Assembly (NCBI GenBank): GCA_028823445.1
Contig: JAPKBH010000001.1
Location: forward strand, 1-64,000
Direction of reading: 5' to 3'
Length of the DNA: 64,000 bases
Source: Acidimicrobiales bacterium
GTDB taxonomy: Bacteria; Actinomycetota; Acidimicrobiia; Acidimicrobiales; MedAcidi-G1
Each line of letters begins with the position of its first letter. Position 1 is the first letter of the stretch. This document shows positions 25,843-35,011 of this stretch, piece by piece. The translations under genes were made by a program, and so were the position numbers. The notes under the pieces were generated by a model that made no database searches, was not told the DNA's origin, and saw only the letters and a list, made by a program, of their open reading frames with translations.

Positions 25843-27081
25843 ATGTCTCAGTTTGTCGATGAATGTGGTCTCAACCTCCAAGCGGGCGACGGGGGAGCGG
25901 GCTCGGTTTCCTTTCGCCGAGAAGCGCACGTGCCTTTAGGCGGCCCCGATGGCGGTGACGGCGGCGATGGCGGAACCATTTGGCTTGAAGCCGACCACAA
26001 CGTGGCCTCTCTCTTAGCTTTTCGTGATCATCCACATCGGCGAGCAAAAAGCGGCACCCACGGTTCGGGGCAAAAACGCCACGGGAAAAATGCCGAAGAC
26101 CTAATAATTAAAGTGCCGGAAGGCACCACTGTCTATGACCTTTACACCCGAGAAATACTCTGCGACCTGGTGAGCAGCGGAGACCGCTGGAAAGCGGTGC
26201 GGGCCGGACGAGGTGGCAAAGGAAACGCCAAGTTTCTCAGCAACCGCCGTCGTGCCCCTACATTTGCCGAACAAGGGGAAGATGGTGAAGAACACTGGCT
26301 AACCCTGGAATTAAAACTCTTGGCCGATGTGGCGCTCGTTGGTTTTCCCAACGTAGGAAAAAGTACGCTCATTGCCCGGGTGTCGGCAGCCCGTCCCCGT
26401 ATTGCCGATTACCCCTTTACTACCCTCGAACCCAACCTGGGCGTGGTTCGACCCCCCGGGCGTGCCGATTTCGTCATCGCCGACATCCCTGGGCTTATAG
26501 AGGGGGCCAGTGACGGCAAAGGTTTGGGCTATCGCTTCTTGCGCCACATTGAACGAGCCCGTGTGCTTCTCATCATGTTGGACTTAGCCCCCGGAGCACT
26601 GCACCCACCGGCTGAGCAACTTCAAATTCTTGAACAAGAACTGGGCGCCTACCGCCCGGAACTTTTGACCCGTCCCCGGCTCGTGGTGGGGTCGCGTTCC
26701 GATGTTGCGGGAGAGGTTGAGTTCGCTGGTGACCGGCTTTCTGCCTTTACCGGTGAAGGGCTTGACACTTTGCTGCACCGTTTGGCTGACTTGGTAGAAG
26801 AAGCCCGTAACTCGCTTCCTCAACGTCCACCAACGGTCGTTCACCGCCCCGCCCCTGAAGACGTAGTAGTTGCCCGGGCTGAAGATGGTATGTGGGAAGT
26901 ATTCGACCGAGACGTGGCGCGCACCGTTAATCTCAACGACCTGACCAACGCAGATGCCCTGAATTACATTCATGACAAACTTAAATCCATGGGGGTTGAT
27001 CGAGCGCTCGCTCGCTCCGGCGTAAAAGACGGCGAAAAGGTACGTATTGGACGATTAGAATTTCAATATGACCGAGGCTAA
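25843..27081 (+). CDS. obgE: GTPase Obg
   Basis: Essential GTPase involved in 50S maturation and stress response. The Gly-rich Obg fold occupies residues 1-155 (GGPDGGDGGDGG, HGSGQKRHGKNAEDL). The G domain has G1 GFPNVGKST near residue 166, the switch region ADYPFTTLEPNLGVV and G3 DIPGLIEGASDGKGLG. A C-terminal OCT domain ends the 412-residue protein. The G4 region reads VVGSRSDV rather than the usual NKxD, a divergence worth noting. The ATG at 25843 is preferred; the track start adds eight residues. proB begins inside its last 14 bases. Confidence 0.94.
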   Translation: MSQFVDECGLNLQAGDGGAGSVSFRREAHVPLGGPDGGDGGDGGTIWLEADHNVASLLAFRDHPHRRAKSGTHGSGQKRHGKNAEDLIIKVPEGTTVYDLYTREILCDLVSSGDRWKAVRAGRGGKGNAKFLSNRRRAPTFAEQGEDGEEHWLTLELKLLADVALVGFPNVGKSTLIARVSAARPRIADYPFTTLEPNLGVVRPPGRADFVIADIPGLIEGASDGKGLGYRFLRHIERARVLLIMLDLAPGALHPPAEQLQILEQELGAYRPELLTRPRLVVGSRSDVAGEVEFAGDRLSAFTGEGLDTLLHRLADLVEEARNSLPQRPPTVVHRPAPEDVVVARAEDGMWEVFDRDVARTVNLNDLTNADALNYIHDKLKSMGVDRALARSGVKDGEKVRIGRLEFQYDRG

Positions 27082-28198
27082 GGCTGCCAACGCCATGCAA
27101 AAAACCGTGGTAGTTAAAGTCGGCACGTCCTCTATCACCACCGCTGACGGAACGATTGACCAAAACCGGATAAATGCCCTGTGCGACGAAGTAGCAGGCC
27201 TCAAAGCAGAGGGCCATCAAGTGGTAGTAGTTACCTCGGGGGCTATCGCCGCCGGGCTTCCCGCCCTCGGTTTAAGCGGCTCGGCCCGCCCCAAAGATGC
27301 TCAAACATTGCAAGCAGTTTCTGCAGTCGGCCAAGGAAAACTAATCGGCACGTACCAAAATGCGCTCAGTAGCCACGGGTTGCTGGCCGGTCAAGTTCTC
27401 TTAACCCCCTTAGATTTTTTTCTACGAACGCAATACCTGCACGCACGATCAACCCTGACCCGCCTACTCGAACTAGGTGCCGTGCCTATCGTCAACGAAA
27501 ACGATGCGGTAGCCGACGATGAAATTCGTTGGGGCGACAACGACAGGATCGCTGCCCTGGTAGCGCACCTGGTGGACGCTGACTTATTGGTGCTGCTGAC
27601 CGATATTGAAGGGGTGCTTTCCGCCGACCCCCGACTTGACCCTCAAGCCTCGCTCATAGAAGAAATCGTCAAGGTAGACCAGGACCTTGAGCAGTTGGCC
27701 GGAGGAAGCGGTTCTTTGCATGGCAGTGGAGGAATGGCCTCAAAACTCGCAGCGGCAAAAATAGCGTCTTGGTCTGGGGTGCGTACGGTGATCGCCCACG
27801 CTCATCGCCCACAAGTCTTAGCCGATGCTTTAGCAGAAAAAACTGGTATCGGTACCACAGTGCATGCCCGTCCCAACCGCCTCGGAGCCCGCCGCCTGTG
27901 GATTGCCTTTGCCGTGGGGTCCTCCGGCCGCATTACCGTAGATGCCGGGGCCCGTAAAGTCCTCGAAGAGCGTCGAGTGTCTTTGCTGCCCGCAGGGGTA
28001 GTCGGGGTCGAAGGCGACTTCGAAATTGGTCAAGCAGTAGAAATTGCCGACGAAAATCAAATGATTTTCGCCAAAGGTTTAGTACGTCAGAATGCCACAA
28101 CCTTGCGTGACTCCATGGGGACACGGACCACTGACTTGAATGCTGGGGTTTCACCCGAAGTAGTACACGCCGATGATTTAGTGGTTTTGCCTAACTAA
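27068..28198 (+). CDS. proB: Glutamate 5-kinase
   Basis: First enzyme of proline synthesis: phosphorylates L-glutamate. The amino-acid-kinase domain begins VVVKVGTSSITTADG and includes VVVVTSGAIAAGL and the NENDAVADDEIRWGDND active-site segment; LLVLLTDIEGVLSADPR follows. A C-terminal PUA domain (residues about 285-370) is present, as in full-length ProB. It overlaps obgE by 14 bases. ATGs at 27068 and 27095 are both possible starts. Its usual partner proA is separated by the reversed murJ gene. Confidence 0.95.
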   Translation: MTEAKAANAMQKTVVVKVGTSSITTADGTIDQNRINALCDEVAGLKAEGHQVVVVTSGAIAAGLPALGLSGSARPKDAQTLQAVSAVGQGKLIGTYQNALSSHGLLAGQVLLTPLDFFLRTQYLHARSTLTRLLELGAVPIVNENDAVADDEIRWGDNDRIAALVAHLVDADLLVLLTDIEGVLSADPRLDPQASLIEEIVKVDQDLEQLAGGSGSLHGSGGMASKLAAAKIASWSGVRTVIAHAHRPQVLADALAEKTGIGTTVHARPNRLGARRLWIAFAVGSSGRITVDAGARKVLEERRVSLLPAGVVGVEGDFEIGQAVEIADENQMIFAKGLVRQNATTLRDSMGTRTTDLNAGVSPEVVHADDLVVLPN

Positions 28199-29817
28199 CT
28201 TCGCCAGATGCGGCGCCGTACCGGGCCAAGAATTAAATGGGCCTCGGCGACCCCAGAGCGTTGAGCCATCACCGTGTAAAGAAAACCAGTGAGGCCCACA
28301 ATCAGTGGGGCAGCCAGTAAAGCAGGTAGGTCAAGCAGCCATAGCTTTAACCCGGCGGCCACCACAAAAGCTAAAGCGGCAGCCGGCGCTAAACGCATAA
28401 AGATGAGCGAAACTGCTGGCAAAGCAGGCAACGACCCCCGGACCAAACGAACTAAAAAGATTACTTCGACAAAAGCCGCCACCGCCGAACCCAAAGCCAA
28501 CCCCACCGCTCCAAGATGTGGGCCAGAAGGCTGGCTGCTCACAAAAGCGCCTCCCATGATGGCGAAGTTGTCGAGCGGAAACATCAAAGCTAAACCAATG
28601 ACCGCCGAGACACCTACCCGAAGGCCAGCAATGCGCGCCGGGCCACTGGTATTACCCAAGGCATAACAAGTATTTTGCAACTGACGGGAAACAGCAATAG
28701 CGGGCAAACCCAAGGAATAAGCCCCCAAAACCAACCAAACTAACCGCGCATCGTCGGCCGAAAATGCTCCCCACCCAAACAGTGCATTAACAATCTGTTC
28801 CCCCACGCTGAGGTACGCCACTGCACTAAAAACAACAAAAAATGAGGTGCGGCGCAACGAAGTATCTAAGCGAGAAATAAGTACAGATTGATCTTCGGTA
28901 CGCGACATCTCTGGTAACTCAGCGGCCGCCACGCTCATGGCAAACAGGCTGATGGGCAACAGGTAAAGAACCTGAGCAGACATCAAAGCCGCCAACGCTC
29001 CGGTAGCCAGAAAAGATGCCAAAATGAGATCAAGGTAGGCAGAAAGCTGCACCACTCCGCGACCGGCAACGGCGGGCAAAAAACGCCGACGAACTTCGGC
29101 TACCCCAGGCAAGCGATGGTGGAAGGTGGGGCGCAACCCGGGCAAAAGCCGGCGCACGGCGATTGCTTGAACCCCAAACTGTAAGAGGCCGCCTGCTACC
29201 AACCCCCAAGCAACCCCAGTGGCCGCATCAACGGGGTTCCAACCACCGAATAAAGCGGCCATCAAAACGGCGATCTGTGCAATGTTCCAAAATACTGGAG
29301 CAACGTAAGACAAAAAGAACTGTCGGTGGCTGTTTAACACCCCAAGGCACCACGCCGAAACCACCAAAATGCCTGCCCCGGCAGTAGTAATACGCATGAG
29401 GTCAACGGTTAGCTCAAAGCGTTGACCAGAAAAACCCGGGGTCAACAAAGCGGTCAAAGGGCGAGCCGCAAAAATGGCTATCACGGCAAAAACCCCAGCA
29501 AGCGCCGACAACAAACCAGCTACTGCACCGGCCACTCGAGCGGCTTCTTCTTCTTTTTCCTCACTTAGCAAGCGGCTATAAACAGGAATAAAAGAGGCGG
29601 AGAGAGAGCCCTCGCCTAAAAGGTTTTGCAAAATATTTGGGATGCGTAAAGCCGCCGCAAAGGCATCGGCCGCCGGGCCTAAAGCCAACACAGAACGTAG
29701 TAAAGATTCGCGTACCAAGCCTGCTAAGCGAGACAAGAAAATGCCGGCCGCCACCGCTGAGGCTCCACGCGGGACACCCGAAGAGGGCAGCGGTGAAGAA
29801 TTCGCAGAGGAAGGCAC
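28195..29817 (-). CDS. murJ: Lipid II flippase MurJ
   Basis: A MOP-superfamily membrane protein of about 540 residues and about 14 hydrophobic segments that moves lipid II across the membrane. The MurJ opening SAVAAGIFLSRLAGLVRESLL is clear, as is the NLLGEGSLSASFIPVYSRLL segment. The GTG at 29817 is preferred: TAACCT lies seven bases upstream and it leaves room for the divergent proA promoter. The track start at 29943 would overlap proA by 63 bases. It ends four bases inside the proB stop region on the opposite strand. It lacks the C-terminal kinase-like and sugar-binding domains of mycobacterial MviN. Confidence 0.9.
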   Translation of the reverse strand: MPSSANSSPLPSSGVPRGASAVAAGIFLSRLAGLVRESLLRSVLALGPAADAFAAALRIPNILQNLLGEGSLSASFIPVYSRLLSEEKEEEAARVAGAVAGLLSALAGVFAVIAIFAARPLTALLTPGFSGQRFELTVDLMRITTAGAGILVVSAWCLGVLNSHRQFFLSYVAPVFWNIAQIAVLMAALFGGWNPVDAATGVAWGLVAGGLLQFGVQAIAVRRLLPGLRPTFHHRLPGVAEVRRRFLPAVAGRGVVQLSAYLDLILASFLATGALAALMSAQVLYLLPISLFAMSVAAAELPEMSRTEDQSVLISRLDTSLRRTSFFVVFSAVAYLSVGEQIVNALFGWGAFSADDARLVWLVLGAYSLGLPAIAVSRQLQNTCYALGNTSGPARIAGLRVGVSAVIGLALMFPLDNFAIMGGAFVSSQPSGPHLGAVGLALGSAVAAFVEVIFLVRLVRGSLPALPAVSLIFMRLAPAAALAFVVAAGLKLWLLDLPALLAAPLIVGLTGFLYTVMAQRSGVAEAHLILGPVRRRIWRS

Positions 29818-29824
29818 AGGTGGC

Positions 29825-29830
29825 AGGTTA
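29825..29830 (-). promoter_or_regulatory. Candidate -10 element, leaderless start of murJ
   Basis: TAACCT on the minus strand, seven bases before the GTG at 29817. Confidence 0.45.
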
Positions 29831-29868
29831 GTACTTGACGGGCACCGGTAGTTGCCGCTACGCAGCGA

Positions 29869-29874
29869 TAGTCT
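29869..29874 (+). promoter_or_regulatory. Candidate -10 element, leaderless start of proA
   Basis: TAGTCT six bases before the ATG at 29881, back to back with the murJ element. Confidence 0.5.
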
Positions 29875-29880
29875 GAACCA

Positions 29881-31134
29881 ATGACCACCGTTGCAACCTC
29901 GGTCGCCGACTTGGCACAAAAGGTAAAAGCCGCCGCCCCTCACGTAGCGGCGCTCAGCACCGGCGAAAAAAACCAGGCACTCCGTTTAGTGGCCCAAGAG
30001 TTAGTGGCAGCCACCGAAGAAATTTTATTAGCCAATGCAGAAGATATTGCTCGGGTGGAGGCCGAAGGGGTTGTGGCAACGGTGATTGATCGTTTGCGTT
30101 TGACCCCTGAAAAAATTGCCGCCATGGCTCAAGGGCTCGAGCAAGTAGCCGACCTGGCTGACCCGGTGGGGGAAATCACCGCCCAATGGACACGCCCCAA
30201 TGGTTTATCTTTCACCAAAATAAGGGTTCCGCTTGGCGTAGTGGGGGTTATCTACGAGAATCGACCCAACGTGACTAGTGACGCCTTTGGTTTGTGTTTC
30301 AAAGCGGGCAATGCCGCCTTTTTGCGTGGCTCTTCTGGAGCTTTTGCCTCCAATATGGCGCTGGCTAAAGTTATTCGCCGTGGCCTGCAACAAGCCGGGA
30401 TCACCCCCGACGCTATGGTGCTGGTCGAAGAAACAAGCCGAGAAGCGGCGGTGACCTTTATGCAACAAAGAGGGACCATCGACTGTCTTATACCTCGGGG
30501 AGGGCCCTCACTTATTCAATCGATTCTGGACCATGCCACCGTTCCCTACGTCATTGATGGCGATGGCAACTGCCACATCTATGTTGACCAAGACGCCGAC
30601 CTGGCTATGGCGACGAAAATTCTAGTGAACGCCAAAATGCAGCGACCATCAGTGTGCAACGCAGCCGAAAGCTTAGTGGTGCACCAAAAAGTAGCAGAAC
30701 AGTTTCTTCCCCTCGTCGTCGATGCCTTAAATGGGGTAACGCTGGTCGGCGATGCCGCTGCGCAGAGGATCTCGCCCAGCATCGGCCCAGCCGCTGAAGA
30801 GGACTTTGGCAAAGAATTTTTAGATCTCAAAATTTCTATAAAAATAGTCGACGAATTATCGGCAGCTATTGCGCACATAAACACCTACGGGACGGGCCAC
30901 AGCGAAGCCATCATCACCGCCGACCAAACAGCCGCCGACCGATTTACCCAAGAAATAGATGCGGCGGCCGTGGTAGTGAACGCATCAACACGATTCGTAG
31001 ATGGCGAAGAGTTCGGCTTCGGCGCAGAAATCGGCATCAGTACCCAAAAACTTCACGCCCGAGGGCCCATGGGGCTTCCCCAGTTAACTACCGAAAAATA
31101 CATAATCCATGGGACGGGACAAACGCGTTCTTAA
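29881..31134 (+). CDS. proA: Gamma-glutamyl phosphate reductase
   Basis: Second enzyme of proline synthesis: NADPH-dependent reduction of glutamyl phosphate to the semialdehyde. It is an aldehyde-dehydrogenase-fold protein of 417 residues. Diagnostic segments are IRVPLGVVGVIYENRPNVT near residue 115, the catalytic Cys in RPSVCNAAESLVVH near 258, and GTGHSEAIIT near 337. It has its own leaderless-type promoter because murJ interrupts the usual proB-proA order. Confidence 0.96.
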   Translation: MTTVATSVADLAQKVKAAAPHVAALSTGEKNQALRLVAQELVAATEEILLANAEDIARVEAEGVVATVIDRLRLTPEKIAAMAQGLEQVADLADPVGEITAQWTRPNGLSFTKIRVPLGVVGVIYENRPNVTSDAFGLCFKAGNAAFLRGSSGAFASNMALAKVIRRGLQQAGITPDAMVLVEETSREAAVTFMQQRGTIDCLIPRGGPSLIQSILDHATVPYVIDGDGNCHIYVDQDADLAMATKILVNAKMQRPSVCNAAESLVVHQKVAEQFLPLVVDALNGVTLVGDAAAQRISPSIGPAAEEDFGKEFLDLKISIKIVDELSAAIAHINTYGTGHSEAIITADQTAADRFTQEIDAAAVVVNASTRFVDGEEFGFGAEIGISTQKLHARGPMGLPQLTTEKYIIHGTGQTRS

Positions 31135-31169
31135 AGGTGTCCAATAGCAAGCCCGGCCGGCTTGTTAGA

Positions 31170-31175
31170 TACGCT
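31170..31175 (+). promoter_or_regulatory. Candidate -10 element, leaderless start of moxR-like gene
   Basis: TACGCT seven bases before the ATG at 31183; supports that start over the TTG at 31162. Confidence 0.45.
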
Positions 31176-31182
31176 GTGGGCT

Positions 31183-32073
31183 ATGGATAACCGATTTGAA
31201 GATGTCGCTGGGGTGCGTGGTGCCCTCGCAGAAGCCAACTATTTAGCCGACGATGGCATAGCCGGAATCGTCTACTTAGCCGACCGCCTCGGGAAACCAA
31301 TTTTGGTTGAAGGTCCCGCCGGCACCGGAAAAACGCAGTTAGCGAAAAGTGTGGCCGAAATGATCGGGGCACGGTTAATTCGTCTGCAATGCTACGAAGG
31401 TCTCGATGAGTCAAAAGCGCTCTACGAATGGAACTACAAAAAGCAATTGCTGCGTATTCAAACTGAAGGCGGTGGCAGTAACTGGGACGAGATCGAAGAT
31501 GACTTGTTCTCAGAAGAGTTTTTGCTAACCCGGCCGTTGTTGGAAGCCATACGGGCCGAAGATCCCGTAGTTCTGCTGATCGACGAAGTAGACCGGGTAG
31601 AGGTCGAAACAGAAGCGCTGCTTTTGGAAATACTCTCCGAATATCAAGTCTCTATACCAGAGCTCGGCACGGTGAAGGCTCGACAAATACCACTGGTTTT
31701 CTTAACCTCTAACGCCACCCGCGAACTCTCGGAAGCCTTAAAGCGTCGCTGCCTGTTTCTTTACATCGACTACCCCGATCTTGAACGAGAACGAGAAATC
31801 GTCTTGAACAAAGTGCCAGGGATTGACGAAAACCTTGCTGATCAAGTAGCACGTATTGTGCGTTCGATACGTCAACTGGATTTGAAAAAATCCCCTTCGG
31901 TGTCAGAAACTATTGATTGGGCCCGCACCCTGGTGCTGATGGGTATCGACAAAGTAGATGCCCAGACCGCTACGGAAACAGCCAACATTTTACTCAAGTA
32001 CCGCACCGACATCGACAAAGCCGTTAAAGAGTTTTCTGAAGCCCCCGACGGGCTCGACGAAACTGAAAGCTAA
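31183..32073 (+). CDS. MoxR-family AAA+ ATPase
   Basis: A 296-residue MoxR-type AAA+ protein. Walker A is EGPAGTGKTQLAKS near residue 46, Walker B is VVLLIDEVDRVEVE, and sensor 1 is FLTSNATRELSEALKRRC. MoxR ATPases usually work with a von Willebrand A domain protein to remodel or insert metal cofactors into target complexes (for example the CoxD/CoxE pair). The next gene, ten bases downstream, encodes exactly such a VWA protein. No client enzyme is visible nearby, so the target is unknown. Confidence 0.88.
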   Translation: MDNRFEDVAGVRGALAEANYLADDGIAGIVYLADRLGKPILVEGPAGTGKTQLAKSVAEMIGARLIRLQCYEGLDESKALYEWNYKKQLLRIQTEGGGSNWDEIEDDLFSEEFLLTRPLLEAIRAEDPVVLLIDEVDRVEVETEALLLEILSEYQVSIPELGTVKARQIPLVFLTSNATRELSEALKRRCLFLYIDYPDLEREREIVLNKVPGIDENLADQVARIVRSIRQLDLKKSPSVSETIDWARTLVLMGIDKVDAQTATETANILLKYRTDIDKAVKEFSEAPDGLDETES

Positions 32074-32082
32074 AAACCCGCC

Positions 32083-33552
32083 GTGGCTTTAGCTGACCCC
32101 CAAGCCGACACCCCATTGTTGGACCTCCTCGGGGGTTTCATTGTGGAACTCCGGGCCGCTGGTCTGCCGGTTAGTTTGACAGAAAACCTTGACGCCATGG
32201 AAGCGGTCACCCACATTCCTATAGAGGACCGGGAAGCATTCAAATACGCACTCGGTGCCACTTTGGTTAAAAATTATGCCCACTGGAAAGCCTTTGAAAT
32301 AGTTTTTGAAGTTTATTTCACCTTGCGAGGCCCAGAATACGAGTTGGTCGGTGAAGGCGAAGCCAGCGATGGTGACCCAGATGGCGAACAAAGTTCACTC
32401 CCGGGAGAGGGCCAAGCCCAAGGCGGTGGGGGAGGAGGGCAATCCCTCACCCCTGAACAACTCGCCGAAATGCTTTTCAAAGCCCTCATGAACGGCGACG
32501 GCGCCATGATGACCGCCTTGGCCCGCCAAGCCGTAAAAAGATTCGCCGGGATGGAACCCGGACGGCCGGTGGGGGGCACGTACTACCTGTACCGGACGCT
32601 AAGAAATCTCGAGTTGGATTCGATGTTGGACCGGCTCATGGAATCCGCTCAAGACCAGGCGCCCCAACCCTTGACCAAATTTGAAGAGCGGTTAGAGCGC
32701 GATGAATTCGCCGACCGCATCGAAAAACTTAAAGCAGAAGTAGAAGCAGAAATTCGCCGACGTCTGGTGGCCGACCGGGGAGTAGAAGCGATGGCCCGCA
32801 CCTTGCGTAAACCATTACCCGAAGACGTGGACTTCATGCACGCTTCACGCGAAGAAATGGCCGACCTGCGCAAAGCCATTTACCCCCTAACCCGCAAGTT
32901 GGCCGTTCGCTTAGCGCGTAAACGCCGCCACGGGCGCAAAGGAGCCCTGGACTTCCGCAACACCATTCGCCATTCCCTGAGTTATGGCGGGGTGCCTGCC
33001 GAACCAAAGTTCCGTTTTCCCCGGCCGGCCAAACCAGAAATGATGGTCATCGCCGACATTTCAGGCTCGGTAGCTTCCTTTGCTCGTTTCACCTTGCACT
33101 TGGTGTACGCCATAAGTAATCAGTTCTCTAAAGTAAGATCGTTTGTCTTCATCGATGGTCTAGACGAAGTAACCAAATTTTTTGAAGGAACCGAAGACAT
33201 CGGCCACGCCGTGCACCGGGTAAACACCGAAGCTGACGTGGTGTGGGTAGACGGGCACTCCGACTATGGCCACGCCTTCGACATATTTTGGGAACGCTAT
33301 GGCAAAGATGTGGGGCCAAAAACCACCGTGTTGATTCTGGGTGATGCCCGCAACAACTACCATGCATCGCAATCTTGGATCATCAAAGAAATGCAGCACA
33401 AAGCCCGCAAAGTATTTTGGCTAAACCCCGAACCACGGGCTTACTGGGACACCGGGGATTCCATCGTGGGCGAATACGCTACTCACGCTGATGGCTGCTA
33501 CGAAGTACGGAACCTGCGGCAACTAGAAAGCTTTGTAGAAAAACTCATTTAG
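32083..33552 (+). CDS. VWA-domain protein (CoxE-like) paired with MoxR ATPase
   Basis: A 489-residue soluble protein with a C-terminal von Willebrand A domain. The MIDAS motif reads IADISGSVASF (DxSxS) near residue 325. Residues 80-125 are a low-complexity Gly/Asp/Gln linker (SLPGEGQAQGGGGGG), and 200-290 are charged helices. The family is the CoxE-like group that pairs with MoxR ATPases. The start is a GTG just after the ATPase stop. The gene ends two bases before the convergent DAHP synthase stop. Confidence 0.85.
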   Translation: MALADPQADTPLLDLLGGFIVELRAAGLPVSLTENLDAMEAVTHIPIEDREAFKYALGATLVKNYAHWKAFEIVFEVYFTLRGPEYELVGEGEASDGDPDGEQSSLPGEGQAQGGGGGGQSLTPEQLAEMLFKALMNGDGAMMTALARQAVKRFAGMEPGRPVGGTYYLYRTLRNLELDSMLDRLMESAQDQAPQPLTKFEERLERDEFADRIEKLKAEVEAEIRRRLVADRGVEAMARTLRKPLPEDVDFMHASREEMADLRKAIYPLTRKLAVRLARKRRHGRKGALDFRNTIRHSLSYGGVPAEPKFRFPRPAKPEMMVIADISGSVASFARFTLHLVYAISNQFSKVRSFVFIDGLDEVTKFFEGTEDIGHAVHRVNTEADVVWVDGHSDYGHAFDIFWERYGKDVGPKTTVLILGDARNNYHASQSWIIKEMQHKARKVFWLNPEPRAYWDTGDSIVGEYATHADGCYEVRNLRQLESFVEKLI

Positions 33553-33554
33553 CT

Positions 33555-34940
33555 TTAGGCTTCGCTCTGCCCTTTGCGCAGCAGTTCAGCCAAGCGGAAA
33601 GCCAGATCCACGCTTTGGCCACCGTTCAAGCGAGGGTCGCACATAGATTCGTATCGAGTGCCGAGATCACCTTGTTCGACCACCGAACCGCCACCAAGGC
33701 ATTCGGTAACGTCGTCACCGGTGAGCTCTAAATGCACGCCCCCCGGGTGGGTGCCTATCGAACGATGTACCGCAAAAAAGCCTGAAACTTCAGCTAGTAC
33801 ATCTTCGAAGTGGCGAGTTTTGTGCCCGCCTTCTGCCGTAAAAGTATTACCATGCATGGGGTCGCAAACCCACACCACCGGGTGTCCGGACTCTTTTACC
33901 GCATCGAGCAGCGGAGGCAATTTGTCAATAATTTGGTTGGCACCCATACGCACGATTAAAGACAGGCGGCCTGGTTCTTTTTCTGGGTTTAGCGCCTGGC
34001 AGAGGTCGAGAACTTCTTGTGGGGTAGCCGTGGGGCCGATTTTGCAACCCAGGGGGTTGCGGACACCACGCAGAAACTCAACGTGAGCGCCATCAAGTTG
34101 ACGGGTCCGTTCGCCAATCCACAACATGTGGGCTGAGCAGTCGTACCAATCGCCGGTTAAGGAATCCTGCCGAGTTAAGGCTTCTTCGTAGTCCAGCAGC
34201 AAAGCCTCGTGGCTGGTGTAAAAATCTACCTGGCGAAGCTCGGACAAAGTATCAGAAGAAATGCCGCAGGCCTCCATGAACTGTACGGCCCGCTCAATCT
34301 CATCGGCCAGCGCCTCGTAGCGTTGGCCAGCGGGACTCTCGGCTACAAACTCACGGTTCCAACGGTGAACTTCAGAAAGGTTAGCGAACCCGCCTTTGGT
34401 GAACGCTCGAAGCAGATTAAGTGTTGAGGCGGCACGGTTGTATGCAGTAACCAAACGTTGGGGGTTCGGAGAACGGTCGTCAGGAGAAAAGCCAATGTCG
34501 TTAACAATGTGCCCACGAAATGAAGGTAACTCAACGCCATCAATTGTTTCGGTATCACTGGAACGCGGCTTAGCGAACTGGCCAGCGATACGCCCCACCT
34601 TGACTACCGGTACCCCAGTGAAATAAGTCAACACCACGGCCATTTGCAAAATTACCCGCAGACGGTCACGAATAGAGTCAGCAGAAGTATCAAAAGATTC
34701 CGCACAGTCGCCGGCCTGCAACAGAAAAGCTTCGCCGCGGCAAACCGCCGCCAAACTTTGAGTTAAGTCACGCCCCTCGCCCGCAAAAACCAGGGGAGGG
34801 AAAGAACGTAATTCGTCCAAAGCCGCCCCATGTTGCGATGCATCGGGCCAATTGGGCTGTTGTAAAGCCACTCGGCCACGCCAAGAATCGGGTGCCCAAG
34901 TGGCATCAGTTGAAGAAGAGGTCGAAGATGAGGTTGTCAC
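33555..34940 (-). CDS. 3-deoxy-7-phosphoheptulonate synthase, class II
   Basis: Joins phosphoenolpyruvate and erythrose-4-phosphate, the first step of the shikimate pathway. This is the plant/actinobacterial class II type. Signatures are FLLQAGDCAESF near residue 72, VVKVGRIAGQFAKPRSS near 110, and VVWVCDPMHGNTF near 345. The 461 residues match the mycobacterial AroG length. The GTG start has TAGGCT seven bases upstream. It stands alone, convergent with the VWA gene. Confidence 0.95.
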   Translation of the reverse strand: MTTSSSTSSSTDATWAPDSWRGRVALQQPNWPDASQHGAALDELRSFPPLVFAGEGRDLTQSLAAVCRGEAFLLQAGDCAESFDTSADSIRDRLRVILQMAVVLTYFTGVPVVKVGRIAGQFAKPRSSDTETIDGVELPSFRGHIVNDIGFSPDDRSPNPQRLVTAYNRAASTLNLLRAFTKGGFANLSEVHRWNREFVAESPAGQRYEALADEIERAVQFMEACGISSDTLSELRQVDFYTSHEALLLDYEEALTRQDSLTGDWYDCSAHMLWIGERTRQLDGAHVEFLRGVRNPLGCKIGPTATPQEVLDLCQALNPEKEPGRLSLIVRMGANQIIDKLPPLLDAVKESGHPVVWVCDPMHGNTFTAEGGHKTRHFEDVLAEVSGFFAVHRSIGTHPGGVHLELTGDDVTECLGGGSVVEQGDLGTRYESMCDPRLNGGQSVDLAFRLAELLRKGQSEA

Positions 34941-34947
34941 AAAGAAC

Positions 34948-34953
34948 AGCCTA
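34948..34953 (-). promoter_or_regulatory. Candidate -10 element, leaderless start of DAHP synthase
   Basis: TAGGCT on the minus strand, seven bases before the GTG at 34940. Confidence 0.5.
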
Positions 34954-35011
34954 CGGCTTTGACGGGCTGTGCCCTAACGAGTTTTATGGTCTGATTGTTT
35001 TCTTACGAAAA

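Noticed and set aside
29818-29943. murJ starting at 29943 as in the ORF track
   Set aside because: That start overlaps the divergent proA gene, its extra residues are Cys/Gly-rich and unlike MurJ, and the GTG at 29817 has a better upstream signal.
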